Below are positions 41,110-50,023 of a DNA stretch of 64,000 nt, piece by piece. Each line of letters opens with the position of its first letter. Positions within the stretch are counted from its first letter, which is position 1. The DNA comes from Streptomyces sp. NBC_01446 (GTDB taxonomy: Bacteria > Actinomycetota > Actinomycetes > Streptomycetales > Streptomycetaceae), in assembly GCF_026340095.1 (NCBI RefSeq), contig NZ_JAPEPO010000001.1:5046001-5110000 (forward strand), in the 5' to 3' direction. The position numbers and the translations under genes are program-made. The notes under the pieces were generated by a model. It did no database searches. It was not told the DNA's origin and saw only the letters and a list, made by a program, of their open reading frames with translations.

Positions 41110-43047
41110 CTACGGCACGTGAACCCACTGCGCCTTGCTCGGCGTTCCCTGATCGTCCGTCACGAACAGCATGTACCAGCCCGACTCGACCAGGCTGCGG
41201 TTGTTCGGGATGGTCACCGTGACGCTGTCCTTCGACTTCTTCAGGTCGAGGGCGATCGACGTCTGGTCGACGTCCGTGACGTGTGTGGACGCGCTCGGCC
41301 TGATCAGCCGGGCCGTCCGGATCGCCGCCGCGTGGTCCGACGTGTACGTCGCCGTGCCGCCGCGCGCGACGGTCTTCGTGCCGCCGCCGAGCGTGGGCCG
41401 CGAGTCCTGGTACAGGTACGGCGGCGTGTAGATCTCGATGCGCTGCTCGAAGACACCGGGCTTGGTGTTCGCCTTGTCGGCGTAGAGCGAGTCCGAGCCG
41501 AAGAACATCACGCGGCCGTCGGGCAGCAGGATCGAGCCCGAGTGGTAGTTGCGGCCGACGAGCGGGTCGGCGACGCGCTGGAACGTGTTGGTCTTCACGT
41601 CGTACAGCCGTGCCTGGTGGATGTTCGAGTCGCCGCGGCCGCGGTAGTCCTCGGAGCCGCCGGACACCAGGACCGTGTCGTCGGGGAGCGTGGAGGACTG
41701 CGGGTAGCGCGTGCCCTTCTCCAGCTCCGGACCGTCGACGAACTTCGGGTCCTTCGCCTTGAGGTCGACGATCCGCGTCTTGCGGCTCGACTCCTTGGAC
41801 TCGCCGACCCCGCCGCCGCCGACCACCATGTAGCGCTGGTCCTGCGCGGGCGGCAGCTCCACCGTGCCGGCGGTCTCCATCAGCTTCGGGTCGCTCAGCC
41901 CGGGAATCTTCTGGAACTTGTTGGTCGCGAGGTCCCAGATGCCGGGCGTGCGGCCGACGTTGTCGGGCCCGTAACCCGCGTTGGCACCCGAGTAGAAGAT
42001 CTTCCCGTCCTCCATCTGGAAGAGGGCCGGGTACGTCGGGAACTGGCGGATCCCCTTGGTGTACGTCCACTTCTTGGTCTTCGGGTCGTACGTCTCGTTC
42101 TTGCCCGGGACGAGCTGGCCGATGTCGTCGAGCCCGGAGACCGAGAGGACCTTGCCGTCCGACAGTGTGGTCAGCGTCGGGTACCAGCGTGCCTCGTTCA
42201 TCGGGTCGACCTTGATGTACTTCTCGGCGACCGGGTCGAACTCGTAGCTGTCCCTGATCCCCTGGAAGTCCTTCTTGTCCAGGGCGAGCTTCTGCGCGAT
42301 GCCGTAGACGTTGCGCGCGTCGGCGCCCTTGAGGCCCTGCACACGGTAGTTGTCCTGCGTGCCCGTCTCGTACTTCGTGCCGCTCTTCTGCGCCTCGACG
42401 TAGACCCGGCGGATGCCCGGGTCGTTGCGCAGGAACTTGCCCGTCTCGGGGTCGAAGACCTTCTTCGCCCGCTCGATGGTGATGTTCTCGCTGGTGACGA
42501 AGGTCTTGCCGTTCTCCTTGCCGGTGAACCTGGACCCCTTGGGGATCGTCTTCGGCTCGTCCGGGTCCTCGTTGTGGACGATCATCAGGCCGCCGGCCTT
42601 GGTGACGTCGCCCTTGAGCTTCTCGTAGCTCTTGGTGCCGCCGGCTATGAGCAGATTGCCGTTGGCCAGCTGTGTGTGGCCCGTGCAGAACAGGTCGGTG
42701 GGCGTGGGGATCTTCTTGATCGTCCCCTTCACCGGGTCCCACAGCCGGGTGTCGAACTTCTTCGCGTCGAAGTTGTCCTGGTTGTTCCCGGACCCGGCCA
42801 CGAGCAGGATCTTGCCCGTGTGCAGCAGGGCGGCGTGAATCGTGTTCTGCCGGTACTCCTTGGGGAACTCGACGATGTCCCACTTGCCGTTCTCGGCCTT
42901 GTACTCAGGTCTGTTGATCTTGTACTCGTGGTACTTCGCCGAACCGAACCGGTAGAGCCACGGCCCGTTCATCCCGGCAAGCGCGAGCACCACCACCGAG
43001 CCGATGGCTATGCGTCGGGCACGGCGGCGGCTGGCACCGTCTTTCAT
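41110..43047 (-). CDS. glxA: GlxA-type mononuclear copper-radical oxidase
   Basis: 645 residues, the size of Streptomyces GlxA. Short cytoplasmic N-terminus, one membrane anchor (~13-29), then kelch-type repeats and a C-terminal beta domain. Cys121 (LFCTGH) and the Trp288-Tyr289 pair (NEARWYPTLTTLSDGKV) fall where galactose-oxidase relatives form the Tyr-Cys cofactor with a stacking Trp; NYHSGSILLPDGRV supplies axial Tyr-His and STHVTDVDQ the second His. It oxidises primary alcohol groups of the glucan made by CslA at hyphal tips. ATG overlaps the cslA stop as ATGA. Confidence 0.93.
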   Translation of the reverse strand: MKDGASRRRARRIAIGSVVVLALAGMNGPWLYRFGSAKYHEYKINRPEYKAENGKWDIVEFPKEYRQNTIHAALLHTGKILLVAGSGNNQDNFDAKKFDTRLWDPVKGTIKKIPTPTDLFCTGHTQLANGNLLIAGGTKSYEKLKGDVTKAGGLMIVHNEDPDEPKTIPKGSRFTGKENGKTFVTSENITIERAKKVFDPETGKFLRNDPGIRRVYVEAQKSGTKYETGTQDNYRVQGLKGADARNVYGIAQKLALDKKDFQGIRDSYEFDPVAEKYIKVDPMNEARWYPTLTTLSDGKVLSVSGLDDIGQLVPGKNETYDPKTKKWTYTKGIRQFPTYPALFQMEDGKIFYSGANAGYGPDNVGRTPGIWDLATNKFQKIPGLSDPKLMETAGTVELPPAQDQRYMVVGGGGVGESKESSRKTRIVDLKAKDPKFVDGPELEKGTRYPQSSTLPDDTVLVSGGSEDYRGRGDSNIHQARLYDVKTNTFQRVADPLVGRNYHSGSILLPDGRVMFFGSDSLYADKANTKPGVFEQRIEIYTPPYLYQDSRPTLGGGTKTVARGGTATYTSDHAAAIRTARLIRPSASTHVTDVDQTSIALDLKKSKDSVTVTIPNNRSLVESGWYMLFVTDDQGTPSKAQWVHVP

Positions 43048-44963
43048 TTCTTACGTCCCCCAAGGGCGATCTGCATGGTCTGGTCGGGCGCGGCCCAACT
43101 CGGCTTCTCCTGCGCGGCGTGCGCCGGCGCGGCCAGGTGCTCCCCTTGGTCCGGGGGAGCGGCCGGCGGCTTCGGCTTCTTCCTGTCCTGCCGCAAAGTC
43201 CACCGCCAGGCGAAGATCGGCGAGGCCGTGATGAGCAGCGCGAACGAGGCCCAGGTGAGCATCGCCGGGTGTGCGTGCCCGTACACGAAGGACGCGGTCA
43301 TGGACGCCGCGAAGACCAGGATGAAGAACAGGTGGATGCGGAACGTGCCGAACAGCGTGTCGGGGCTGGCCGACTCGCCCTTGGGGGTCACCACGAACTT
43401 GCTCTTGCGCCGCAGCACGGCGTCCATCAGGGAGCGTGCGTAGATTGGCGCGGACAGTGCCGACATCACCATGCCCGCGATACCGCCGGAGCCCTCGGGC
43501 TCGTGCGGCGACACGTTGTGGCGGCGGTTCCAGATGTAGAGGCCGATCTGCAGCGCGGAGGCGTTGCCGTACAGCATCAGCCAGATGGTCGGGTCGATGT
43601 TCACGCCGGACGCGCCGAGGCCGAGGAACAGGGCGCAACTGAGCGCCGCCAGAATCCAGTTCATGGCGGACATCGGGTAGAAGATGACCATCATCGTGTA
43701 GTTGAAGAAGCGGCCCGGCGGCAGCGAGAACGGCGCCTTCCAGAACTGCTTGAGGATCGTCTCGTACGTGCCCCGGGACCAGCGCAGCTGCTGCGTGAAG
43801 AAGTCGGTCCAGGCGTTCGGGCCCTCACCTACGGCGAGCACGTCGGGCGTGTAGACCGACTTCCACTTCTGGCCCGTGGCTGGGTTCTTGGCGCGGTGGA
43901 TCTCGAAGCCCGTCGCCATGTCCTCGGTGATCGAGTCGTAGAGACCGCCGATCTGCTTGAGGGTCCTGATGCGTACGGCGTTGGAGGTGCCGACGAACAT
44001 CGGGGCGCCGTAGGCGTTGCCCGCGCGCTGGATCAGCGCGTGGAAGAGGAACTGCTGGGACTCGGCGGCCTTCGTGACGAAGGAGTCGTAGTTGCCGTAG
44101 ACCTGCGGGCCGATGACGAAGCCGACGTTCTCGTCGCGGAAGAAGCCGAGCATCCGCTCCAGGTAGTTGGGCAGCGGCACATGGTCGGTGTCGACGGAGG
44201 CGAAGTAGTCGTAGTCGTCGCCGTGCGCGTCCAGCCAGGCGTTGTAGTTGCCGTGCTTGGTCTTGGCGCGGTGCGGGCCCTTGGCCTGGTTCCACCTCGC
44301 GACGCCCTTGCGGGAGAAGTGGTGCACACCGAGGCGCTCGCAGACCGCCTTCACCTCGGGGTCGTCGCCCTCGTCGAGGAGCCAGATGTGCAACAGCCCC
44401 CGGTGGCGCAGCTTCACGGCCGCCTCCAGGGTCTTCGTCACCATCTCGATCGGCTCCTTGCCGGGCACGAACGAGGTCAGGAACGCGACTCTCGTGCCGG
44501 TCTCGGGCACCACCGGGATCGGGTCGCGGGCGACGAGCGTGGCGTGCGCGTTCGACAGCACATTCATGCAGCGGAAGAACTCGATCAGGCCGATCGACAC
44601 CAGCATCACGACGTCGAGCGCGGGCAGGAAGTCGTACGCCGGGTAGTCCCGCTCCGTCCAGTGCTCGGGCTGGAGCAGCCAGAAGAGCAGTACGAGAGAG
44701 AGGAGCGGCGCGGCGCCCAGCATCAGCGCGGCCCGCAGCCGGTGCGGCTCCTGCGAGAGCAGCGAGCGGTACCGCACCTTGTACGGCTTGCCGGGTTCGG
44801 GCTGGGTCAGCGGCCCCGCGAGTCGGCTGTAGTGCTCGTAGTCGTAGCGCGGCAGGGCCTTCTTGATGCGCCGGTAGCCGCCGGTCCGATGCGGTGGCAC
44901 GCGTAGCTGGGTGGTCTGGGACGGATCGAAGTTCTGCCCGGCGCCTGTCGGCGTCGACGTCAT
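43044..44963 (-). CDS. cslA: CslA cellulose-synthase-like glycosyltransferase
   Basis: 639 residues, GT2 family. Two membrane helices near 120-165 (MLGAAPLLSLVLLFWLLQ; LDVVMLVSIGLIEFF), catalytic domain with VAFLTSFVPGKEP, LDEGDDPEVKA (first Asp), FASVDTDHVPLPNYLERML (DxD), SITEDMATGFEIH (TED) and QQLRWSRGTYE (QxxRW), then four or more membrane helices. Makes a beta-glucan at hyphal tips, needed for aerial growth and pellet architecture. ATG has a GGGGGGA ribosome site; a ~490-base untranscribed-looking leader lies upstream. Operon with glxA (ATGA). Confidence 0.94.
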   Translation of the reverse strand: MTSTPTGAGQNFDPSQTTQLRVPPHRTGGYRRIKKALPRYDYEHYSRLAGPLTQPEPGKPYKVRYRSLLSQEPHRLRAALMLGAAPLLSLVLLFWLLQPEHWTERDYPAYDFLPALDVVMLVSIGLIEFFRCMNVLSNAHATLVARDPIPVVPETGTRVAFLTSFVPGKEPIEMVTKTLEAAVKLRHRGLLHIWLLDEGDDPEVKAVCERLGVHHFSRKGVARWNQAKGPHRAKTKHGNYNAWLDAHGDDYDYFASVDTDHVPLPNYLERMLGFFRDENVGFVIGPQVYGNYDSFVTKAAESQQFLFHALIQRAGNAYGAPMFVGTSNAVRIRTLKQIGGLYDSITEDMATGFEIHRAKNPATGQKWKSVYTPDVLAVGEGPNAWTDFFTQQLRWSRGTYETILKQFWKAPFSLPPGRFFNYTMMVIFYPMSAMNWILAALSCALFLGLGASGVNIDPTIWLMLYGNASALQIGLYIWNRRHNVSPHEPEGSGGIAGMVMSALSAPIYARSLMDAVLRRKSKFVVTPKGESASPDTLFGTFRIHLFFILVFAASMTASFVYGHAHPAMLTWASFALLITASPIFAWRWTLRQDRKKPKPPAAPPDQGEHLAAPAHAAQEKPSWAAPDQTMQIALGGRKK

Positions 44964-45456
44964 GAGTCATTCCCCCCGCACGCAAGTCACTGCGTGGTCG
45001 TCGGTCATCCGTCCGGTTCGGTCCCCCTTGACCTCGCCGGACGTGTCAGTGGCAGGCCACGGTCCCCCGTCTAAGACTGAGACGACGGCCTTCCGGTTGC
45101 ATGATGCCCCCCTCGGCATCGCTTCATGAACGGGGCCCCCACCCCTGAGTCGAGCGCAACCGGCGTCGGCCTGGTGCCGGCCCAACTGCCGTGTGCTGCC
45201 TGCCTCATCGGAGCCAATGGCTCCCGGACAGGGTTCTACGCACCTCATCGTGATCGCAAGGGCGATACGAAGCGAAACAAGCTGTTTACCGGTCATACGT
45301 GCGATTTGGCACGTCTGTTGGGGCGGATGGGGCGCTCAGGCGCCGTGCACGGGGCGCGCGCCGGGGGTGCAGGCGTTGCCCATCGGGCGCGCGCCGGGGT
45401 GCTCAGGCGTTGCCCGCCGGCTGCCGTCGGGTGCTCGCCAGGTGCTCAGGCGTTGC
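44964..45456. other. 493-base intergenic region upstream of cslA with degenerate repeats
   Basis: No gene is visible. The cslA-proximal half is an ordinary mixed sequence that must hold the cslA promoter; I find no recognised riboswitch. Bases about 45355-45456 hold degenerate repeats: the 16-mer GGTGCTCAGGCGTTGC occurs at 45398-45413 and 45441-45456, with a related copy near 45363-45379 and further GGTGCCCGTC / GGTGCTC units running into the 3' end of the regulator gene up to about 45515. Confidence 0.6.
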
Positions 45457-46167
45457 TCATGGGGTGCCCGTCGGGGTGCCCGTCGGGTTGCTCGCCGGGG
45501 TGCTCAGCCGGGTGCGGATGTCGCCGAAGTGCTCCCTTATGGCGCGCTCCGCGCGCAGCGGGTCGCCGGAGCGCACCGCGTCGACGATCTCGCGGTGCTG
45601 GAGTCCGGTGACCTTCGGGTCGTGCGGGATGGCGACGAGGTCGGTGCGCACCCGGTGGAAAGCGTCCCAGAACGCCTCCATGACCTCGCCGAGCAGCGGG
45701 TTTCCGAGGCCGCGGTAGAGCGTCGCGTGGAAGGCGCGGTCGGTGCCCGGGCTCACGGCGCCGTCGGTGGCCGCCTCTGCGTCCATGCGGTCGACGAGGG
45801 CGTCCAGTTCGGCCAGGTCGGCCTCGGGGACGCGGCCGGCGAGGCGCGCGATGAGGCCGGTCTCGACGGCCTCGCGCAGTTCGAGGAGCTGGAGCAGGCT
45901 GTCCTCGCCGCGGTAGTGCCCGGCGACGGTGCGGAAGGTGAGCCCCTCGATCATGGGGGCCATGGACATCGGTCCGACGTAGGTGCCGAAGCCGTGCCGG
46001 ATCTCCACGATGCCCATCGCCTGGAGGGCCTTGAGCGCCTCGCGCACGGAGTTCCGGCTGACGCCGAGGAGCTCCATCAACTCGGGCTCGGTGGGCAGGG
46101 AGGCACCGGACGGAAGCCGCCGGTCGATGATGAGCTTTTTGATCCGCTCCTGGAGGTCGCGCGCCAT
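45457..46167 (-). CDS. FadR/GntR-family regulator (FCD domain)
   Basis: 236 residues from ATG 46167. Winged helix at 1-70 (LQERIKKLIIDRRLPSGASLPTEPELMELLGVSRNSVREALKALQAMGIVEIRHGFGTYV), then an all-helical FCD ligand domain (DSLLQLLELREAVETGLIARLAG, DRAFHATLYRGLGNPLLGEVMEAFWDAFH, LQHREIVDAVRSGDPLRAERAIREHF) with the metal-binding Asp/His set. Binds organic acids or amino acids. The last residues (NPTGTPTGTP) come from the repeat array, so the C-terminus may have been extended by repeat growth. No obvious target gene nearby. Confidence 0.88.
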   Translation of the reverse strand: MARDLQERIKKLIIDRRLPSGASLPTEPELMELLGVSRNSVREALKALQAMGIVEIRHGFGTYVGPMSMAPMIEGLTFRTVAGHYRGEDSLLQLLELREAVETGLIARLAGRVPEADLAELDALVDRMDAEAATDGAVSPGTDRAFHATLYRGLGNPLLGEVMEAFWDAFHRVRTDLVAIPHDPKVTGLQHREIVDAVRSGDPLRAERAIREHFGDIRTRLSTPASNPTGTPTGTP

Positions 46168-46248
46168 GGGCCCACGTTATCGGCAGGAGCGGCAGCCGTA
46201 GCCCCCCGAGCAGCAGAAAGGGGCCCATCGCTCGGGCGCCTGCCCATA

Positions 46249-46282
46249 GCGAAGGCCCCCCACTCTCGTGGAGGGCCTTCGC
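46249..46282 (-). terminator. Terminator of the first tRNA-Lys gene
   Basis: 15-bp stem with one mismatch (core GAAGGCCC ... GGGCCTTC, 46251-46280) and a TCTC loop, 8 bases beyond the tRNA 3' end. Two close copies lie at 56751-56780 and 56904-56933. Confidence 0.85.
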
Positions 46283-46289
46283 CTGTCTG

Positions 46290-46363
46290 TGCGCCGCCAG
46301 GGACTCGAACCCCGGACCCGCTGATTAAGAGTCAGCTGCTCTAACCAACTGAGCTAGCGGCGC
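46290..46363 (-). tRNA. tRNA-Lys (CTT)
   Basis: 74 bases without encoded CCA. All stems close: acceptor GCGCCGC/GCGGCGC, D-stem GCTC/GAGC, anticodon stem GCTGA/TCAGC with loop CTCTTAA (anticodon CTT), T-loop TTCGAGT. Discriminator A. Identical in sequence to the copy at 56944-57017. Confidence 0.97.
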
Positions 46364-46549
46364 CTGCTGACCTGGAGAACTCTACCCGAATCCCTGGGGT
46401 GCTCCGGACCACCACGCCTGTCCGTATCACCCTATTTATCCGGTAAATGCATCATTCGGACCGTCAACATGCGATATCGCCAGAGAGTTGAGAGGCTTCC
46501 GTTTGTGCAGATTGTTGGACATTTCATTCTGGAGTGTGAGGGGAATCGC

Positions 46550-47875
46550 ATGAAGGCTCCGGTGTTCGAGGAGTTCGATCCTGCGAGCGACTGCGACTGC
46601 CCGGGGTGTCTTCAGTGGCGGGGTGCCGCCCGGAGCTCCCCGTCGTCGCTGACGATCAGTCTCGGCGGCCACCCCGCCGCCCACGGCGCCCGGCGCGCCC
46701 TCGTCCTCGCGGCCGCGGCCGGCACGGTCATCGGTGGCGCGCACACGGTCCCCGCCGTCGCGTCCGACCACGGGCCGGCCAGGCCGGGGCTGCCTTCCTC
46801 GGACGAGCCGCCGACCCCGCAGGGCGGGTCGGGCCCGCTGCACGGGCCGGCGGGCAGCCCGGCCGCGCCCCCGAAGCACGTGACCGGACTGCCGGCCACG
46901 ACCCGCGCGGCGATCGTCAAACGGGCCAAGCTCTGGCTCGCCGCCAAGGTGCCGTACAGCATGGTGAAGTTCTGGAGCGACGGGTACCGGCAGGACTGCT
47001 CCGGCTTCGTCTCCATGGCGTGGAACCTCGGCAGCAACGAATGGACCGGGAGTCTCAACAAGTACGGGACACGCATCACGCGCGAGCAGCTCCAACCCGG
47101 CGACATGCTGCTCTTCCACAATCCGTCGAACCCTCAGAAGGGCTCGCACGTCGTCCTCTTCGGCGGCTGGACCGACTACACGCACACCTACTACGTCGCG
47201 TACGAGCAGACGCCGCCCAGAGCCCGCAAGCAGTCCACTCCCTATGCCTACTGGAGCAACTCGTCCCACTATGTGCCCTATCGCTACAAGGGGCTGAAGC
47301 AGGAGGAGAAGGCGGCGGTCGGCGGTTCGGCGTCGACGCAGTTCCCGGGGGCCAAGTCGTTCGGTACCGGGGCGGACAACGCGAACGTCACGCGGCTCGG
47401 GAAGCTGCTCGTGGACCGGGGCGGGGCGCGGTTCTACAAGACCGGACCCGGGCCGCGCTGGGGTGAGGCCGACCGGCTCGCCACGCAGGCGTTCCAGCGC
47501 GCGCAGGGCTGGACGGGCACGAGTGCCGACGGCCTGCCCGGGCCCACGACCTGGGCCTATCTGATCGGCGGCAAGGGCAAGGACATTCCGCCCATCGCCG
47601 GCGCCGCGTCCGGCCCCGGCTCCGCCGCTTCCAAGGTGCCGCCCTATCCCGGGCGCGGAATGTTCCGGCCGGGCGCGAGCAACGCGTACGTCGCCCAGCT
47701 CGGCAAGCAGCTGGTGAAGAAGGGCTTCGGCAAGAACTACACGAAGGGCCCGGGCTCCCGCTGGGGCGAGGCCGACCGGCGGGGCGTCGAGGCGTTCCAG
47801 CGGTCCCAGGGCTGGCGCGGCGGCGCGGCCGACGGTTACCCGGGGCCCGAGACCTGGCGACGGCTCTTCTCGTGA
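46550..47875 (+). CDS. Secreted NlpC/P60-like protein with two peptidoglycan-binding domains
   Basis: ATG 46550 (MKAPVFEEFDPASDCDCPGC); 441 residues. An N-terminal Cys cluster, then a GARR-led hydrophobic stretch (RRALVLAAAAGTVIGG) as signal. NlpC/P60-like domain ~110-270: VKRAKLWLAAKVPYSM, QDCSGFVSMAWNLG (catalytic Cys), QLQPGDMLLFHN, GSHVVLFGGW (His). Two peptidoglycan-binding repeats follow (~275-350 and ~365-441), each with an AFQR-x-QGW-x-G core. Probably cleaves or binds wall peptide cross-links outside the cell. The strong stem at 47934 ends the transcript. Confidence 0.85.
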   Translation: MKAPVFEEFDPASDCDCPGCLQWRGAARSSPSSLTISLGGHPAAHGARRALVLAAAAGTVIGGAHTVPAVASDHGPARPGLPSSDEPPTPQGGSGPLHGPAGSPAAPPKHVTGLPATTRAAIVKRAKLWLAAKVPYSMVKFWSDGYRQDCSGFVSMAWNLGSNEWTGSLNKYGTRITREQLQPGDMLLFHNPSNPQKGSHVVLFGGWTDYTHTYYVAYEQTPPRARKQSTPYAYWSNSSHYVPYRYKGLKQEEKAAVGGSASTQFPGAKSFGTGADNANVTRLGKLLVDRGGARFYKTGPGPRWGEADRLATQAFQRAQGWTGTSADGLPGPTTWAYLIGGKGKDIPPIAGAASGPGSAASKVPPYPGRGMFRPGASNAYVAQLGKQLVKKGFGKNYTKGPGSRWGEADRRGVEAFQRSQGWRGGAADGYPGPETWRRLFS

Positions 47876-47933
47876 ACGCCCACCGGCCGGCCGCCGGCGG
47901 GGCGTGAGGTCCCGCCGGCCGCACGCGGCCGCG

Positions 47934-47967
47934 GGGGTGTGCGGCGACTCGCCTCGCCGCACACCCC
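47934..47967 (+). terminator. Terminator after the peptidoglycan-binding gene
   Basis: Perfect 14-bp stem (47934-47947 with 47954-47967) around a 6-base loop, 59 bases after the stop. Another GC-rich stem precedes it near 47884-47920. Confidence 0.75.
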
Positions 47968-48031
47968 GACCCCTCCGGCTCTGCCGGGCCGGAGGTCATC
48001 GCGTATGTACGGATCCAGTACGGAGGCAAGG

Positions 48032-49273
48032 ATGAGTACGACGACGGAGTGGCCGGAGGGGCCCGAGCTGCCCACGGAGGCCGACGGTGGCGGTGCGCGT
48101 GACGTTCGTGGCGGTGCGCGTGACGGTCACGGGGTGTCCGTGGGCGTCCGCGCCGCGGGCTTCGCCGAGCCGGGAACCGAGACGTCCGGCGGGTGGGGCG
48201 CCCGGCTGATCCGCGGCGGGGCCACCACGGAGATCCCGGTCCATCTGCTGTCCCGGGACGGGCCCGCCCCCGTCTCGGTGCGGCTGCGGCCGGCCGTCGT
48301 CGGGCGCCGGCGGAGCGGCGGCGAGCAGCCGCACGTCCCGCGCCGGTTGCCGCCGCGACCGCTCTCGCGCCCGGCGCCGGTCGTCGACCCGGACCTCGTC
48401 GAGCGCCCCGGGCGCACGCTGCCCGGCGCGGTCGGTGTGCTCGGCGGTCTCGCGGGCGCGGTGGGCGGCGTCGCGTCGCTGTGGCGGGGCGGGGTGCTGC
48501 CGCACATCACGGCGCTGCCCGTCCCGGCGGGGGCGCAGCTCGGGCCCGTCCAGTGGGCGGCCGTCGCGGGTTCGGGCGCGCTCGCCCTGTTCGGGCTCGG
48601 CGGTCTCGCGCGTGGCCGGACCGGCAAGGCGTGGGTGCTCACGCTCTTCGGCCGCTACCGCGGAACCGTCCGCCGCACCGGCCTGATGTGGGTGAACCCC
48701 CTGTTCCTGCGCCGCCGTACCGACGTACGCCTGCGGCACTGGCGCAGTGAGGCGATGCCGGCGGTCGACGCGAACGGGGTCGCCCTGCGCGTCGTCATCC
48801 TCGTCGTGTGGCGCATCAAGGACACCGCGCGCGCCGCGCTCGCCGTGGAGGACCACCAGGAGTATCTGCGCCGGTGCGTGGAGGCGGCGATGGCTCGGGT
48901 GCTCTCCCAGCTGCCCGCCGACGCCTTCCACCAGGACGCCCCGACCCTGCGCGACGCGGAGGCCGTCGGCGACGCGCTCACAAAGCAGCTCGCCGCCGAC
49001 GCGGCGCCCGTCGGCATCGAGGTGTTCTCGGCGCAGCCGACGAGGATCGAGTACGCGCCGGAGGTCGCCGCCGCGATGCAGCGACGCCGGATCGCGGCCC
49101 TCGACGCGCAGCACCGGGACAGCGTCCTGACGTCGGTGGTCGACTCGGTCGAGGACACGATGACGCGGCTGACGACGCGCGGCCTGGTCGAGCTGGACGA
49201 CTACGAGCGCAAGGCGCTGGTCAAGGATCTGACGGTGGCGTTCTACACCGGCCGGGGCGGCGACGCGTCGTAG
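48032..49273 (+). CDS. SPFH/Band 7 domain membrane protein
   Basis: ATG 48032 with GGAGG; 413 residues. Long Gly/Arg/Pro-rich N-terminus, two hydrophobic helices (~132-150 and ~168-190), then the SPFH domain: GRYRGTVRRTGLMWVNPLFLRRRTDVRLRHWRSEAMPAVDANGVALRVVILVVWRIKDTARAALAVEDHQEYLRRCVEAAMARVLS (coded about 48650-48910). The end is helical and coiled. SPFH proteins form membrane scaffolds like flotillin. 10 bases before the next gene, so likely an operon with the P-loop kinase. Confidence 0.87.
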   Translation: MSTTTEWPEGPELPTEADGGGARDVRGGARDGHGVSVGVRAAGFAEPGTETSGGWGARLIRGGATTEIPVHLLSRDGPAPVSVRLRPAVVGRRRSGGEQPHVPRRLPPRPLSRPAPVVDPDLVERPGRTLPGAVGVLGGLAGAVGGVASLWRGGVLPHITALPVPAGAQLGPVQWAAVAGSGALALFGLGGLARGRTGKAWVLTLFGRYRGTVRRTGLMWVNPLFLRRRTDVRLRHWRSEAMPAVDANGVALRVVILVVWRIKDTARAALAVEDHQEYLRRCVEAAMARVLSQLPADAFHQDAPTLRDAEAVGDALTKQLAADAAPVGIEVFSAQPTRIEYAPEVAAAMQRRRIAALDAQHRDSVLTSVVDSVEDTMTRLTTRGLVELDDYERKALVKDLTVAFYTGRGGDAS

Positions 49274-49283
49274 AGTCCCCGCC

Positions 49284-49934
49284 ATGGGGATCTCGAGACT
49301 GACGGCCGAAGCCTGGGAGCTCACCGCGTCGGGCCCGCGTGTCCTGCTGGGGATCGCGGGCCCGCCCGGCGCCGGGAAGTCCACGCTCGCGCGGGCCCTG
49401 GTCGAGCGGATCGGCGAGCAGGCCGCGTATCTGCCGCTCGACGGATTCCATCTGGCCAACGCCCAGTTGGAGCGCCTCGGGCTGACCGCGCGCAAGGGCT
49501 CCGAGCCGAGCTTCGACGTGCGGGGGTACGTGGCGCTGCTGCGCCGGGTCCTCGACGACACCGCCGCGGACATCTACGCACCCGATTACGACCGCACGTT
49601 GCACGAGCCCGTCGCCGCCCGGCATCTGGTGCCGCCCGCGGCCCGGCTCGTCGTGACCGAGGGGAACTATCTGGCGTGCGACCTGCCGGGCTGGCGCGAG
49701 GCGCGGGAGCTGATGGCGCGGTGCTGGTATGTCGAGGCTCCGGTGGAGGTGCGTCAAGTCCGGCTCGTGGAGCGGCAGTTGGCGGGCGGACGGGACGCGG
49801 CGGGGGCTCACGCGTGGGTGGCCGGGAATGACGCGCCCAACGGCGAGCTGGTCGAGGCCTCCCGGGGGAGATGCGACCGGATCCTCTCCACGACGGGCAT
49901 GGACATGTCTTTTGGTATGGACACGGTCAACTGA
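49284..49934 (+). CDS. P-loop nucleoside/sugar kinase family protein
   Basis: 216 residues. Walker A GIAGPPGAGKST (~23-34), DGFHLANAQLERLG (the DGFH motif of the uridine-kinase/PanK-like group), YDRTLHEPVAA, VTEGNYLACDLPGW, then a lid and RWVAG-N-D region near the end (AWVAGNDAPNGELVEASR). Phosphorylates a small hydroxylated compound, possibly a nucleoside or sugar; not assignable further. Cytoplasmic. Follows the SPFH gene by 10 bases. Confidence 0.82.
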   Translation: MGISRLTAEAWELTASGPRVLLGIAGPPGAGKSTLARALVERIGEQAAYLPLDGFHLANAQLERLGLTARKGSEPSFDVRGYVALLRRVLDDTAADIYAPDYDRTLHEPVAARHLVPPAARLVVTEGNYLACDLPGWREARELMARCWYVEAPVEVRQVRLVERQLAGGRDAAGAHAWVAGNDAPNGELVEASRGRCDRILSTTGMDMSFGMDTVN

Positions 49935-49950
49935 CGGCAATAATCTGGGC

Positions 49951-49966
49951 CTTGGTCTAGACCTGA
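49951..49966. promoter_or_regulatory. DasR-responsive element (dre) before the LPMO gene
   Basis: The core GGTCTAGACC (49954-49963) is a perfect palindrome and matches the known DasR site ACTGGTCTAGACCACT at all ten core positions. It lies 58 bases before the LPMO start, the expected place for GlcNAc-responsive control of chitin-utilisation genes in Streptomyces. Confidence 0.8.
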
Positions 49967-50023
49967 TGTAGCGCTGTGCGCACGGCTCACCGGAACTCCC
50001 CCACGTTCTCCAGGAGCGGCAGC

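Noticed and set aside
41104..43443. Long plus-strand open frame (about 780 codons) opposite glxA and the cslA end
   Set aside because: Arg/Val/Leu-rich antisense frame with no motifs; glxA is unambiguous.
44964..45354. Cyclic-dinucleotide riboswitch in the cslA leader
   Set aside because: The long leader is suggestive, but I could not match the conserved core of any riboswitch class.
45355..45515. GC-rich repeats considered as a CRISPR array or riboswitch
   Set aside because: Repeats are degenerate with irregular spacing and no conserved structure; more like slippage repeats.
46290..46344. Reading frames ending PPGTRTPDPLIKSQLL or similar on the plus strand across both tRNA loci and the fragment
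   Set aside because: They are the antisense translation of tRNA-Lys(CTT), a well-known spurious annotation; no coding bias.
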